A stretch of DNA of 64,000 bases from Sanderia malayensis (taxonomy: Eukaryota; Cnidaria; Scyphozoa; Semaeostomeae; Pelagiidae). The notes under the pieces are model-generated. The model was not told the origin of the DNA, made no database searches, and was given only the letters and a program-made list of their open reading frames with translations. Positions 63,779-64,000 of this stretch are shown here, piece by piece. Every line of letters begins with the position of its first letter. Within the stretch, counting starts at the first letter, position 1. Location of the stretch: assembly GCA_013076295.1 (NCBI GenBank), contig RQOL01000535.1, positions 186,001 to 250,000 on the forward strand. Direction: 5' to 3'. The position numbers and the translations under genes were made by a program.

Positions 63779-64000
63779 GTACTATAATAGGTCAGGGCTG
63801 TCCCAGAGAGATACAACGGCAAGGCACTGGCCTTGTGTTCATCTCTGTAAGCGTTAAGGGTACCCTGTTGTTCGAATTGGCTAAGCCAAAGCGAAACATC
63901 CTGCTCCACATTACGAAAACGTTCCAAGCTTGCCCCTGCCTTCACACGGGGTTGACTAATACAGTCTCTTAATTCGCACCCTAGTCTTGCGTTGCTGTCA
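63779..64000 (-). pseudogene. Ty3/gypsy gag N-terminal region, cut by window edge
   Basis: The minus strand is open from the edge to the CTAAG site (VKAGASLERFRNVEQDVSLW, LSQFEQQGTLNAY, LPLYLSGTALTYYS) and continues in frame at 59370 after the Mag-type insertion. This matches a gypsy gag capsid start. The initiator and 5' LTR lie outside the window. Confidence 0.75.

Larger units (their letters stand above)
31025..64000 (-). mobile_element. Env-bearing Ty3/gypsy element, split by four nested insertions
   Basis: Minus-strand pieces in the order gag (64000-63779, 59370 down to about 58700), protease, RT/RNase H (56.6-55.2 kb), integrase zinc-binding region (to 54956), integrase core and C-terminus (36822-35763) and env (35805-35513 and 32493-31025) are separated only by recognisable later insertions. 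At two of the breaks the reading frame is contiguous once the insertion and one target-site copy are removed: gag around 59.37/63.78 kb, and integrase around 36.82/54.96 kb. Inside env, both LINE flanks are env-like. Scattered stops, several frameshifts and an RT deletion show it is dead. The 5' LTR lies beyond the window and the 3' LTR is unresolved. Confidence 0.8.

Overview
This is eukaryotic, AT-rich, intron-bearing DNA dominated by transposable elements, most likely from a marine invertebrate and quite possibly a cnidarian. The reasons are the mix of CR1/L2-like LINEs with a 2A-like motif, Mag-type and env-bearing Ty3/gypsy elements, BEL/Pao, hAT, Harbinger-like, Helitron-like and Penelope-like sequence, and a large uncharacterised protein family that I associate with cnidarian and mollusc genomes. 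The species cannot be named from sequence alone. I see no rRNA, tRNA, CRISPR array or prokaryotic feature.

Left part (1-19.5 kb). The window opens inside a long minus-strand open frame (1858 down to the edge) of an uncharacterised repetitive family. A gypsy pol tail with a candidate LTR (2.7-3.5 kb) follows, then a diverged repeat pair and two neighbouring foldback elements. The second foldback (9838-12137) has about 0.84-kb inverted arms and a 9-bp target duplication. A 573-bp Harbinger-like MITE lies at 12.2-12.8 kb. The one convincing host gene is at 13499-16999. It is a single coding exon for a 1166-residue secreted protein with a signal peptide and four cysteine-bearing helical repeats of about 108 residues. 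Poly(A) signal 17023-17028 follows. Minus-strand coding remnants lie at 17.7-19.4 kb.

Middle (19.57-31 kb). A complete but dead BEL/Pao element (19574-26770) has two LTRs, a tRNA primer site, a polypurine tract and 5-bp target duplications (AGGCC). A hAT segment with an 859-codon transposase replaced its gag-pol centre, and a 509-bp Harbinger-like MITE interrupts it again. Beyond it are hAT-type MITE ends and two Penelope-like fragments facing opposite ways across a near-palindrome.

Right part (31-64 kb). Almost everything here is explained by one env-bearing Ty3/gypsy element on the minus strand, running from the right edge (gag) down to about 31.0 kb (env stop). Four later insertions break it: a 4398-bp Mag-type gypsy element with identical LTRs and an intact 1324-codon gag-pol (59376-63773); a 5'-truncated LINE (about 56.6-57.75 kb); an 18.1-kb segment bounded by hAT-like terminal repeats and a short target duplication (36828-54955) inside the integrase zinc-binding region; and a LINE (32494 to about 35512) inside env. 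The 18-kb segment itself contains a LINE with a degenerate 2A motif, three head-to-tail Helitron-like units (41099-48141) with minisatellites, and a MITE (49098-53498). That MITE is interrupted at TTAA by a tandem pair of unusual units, the longer of which carries a hairpin minisatellite and a 110-codon open frame with its own poly(A) signal. The layout is a stack of datable insertions, the youngest being the Mag-type element.
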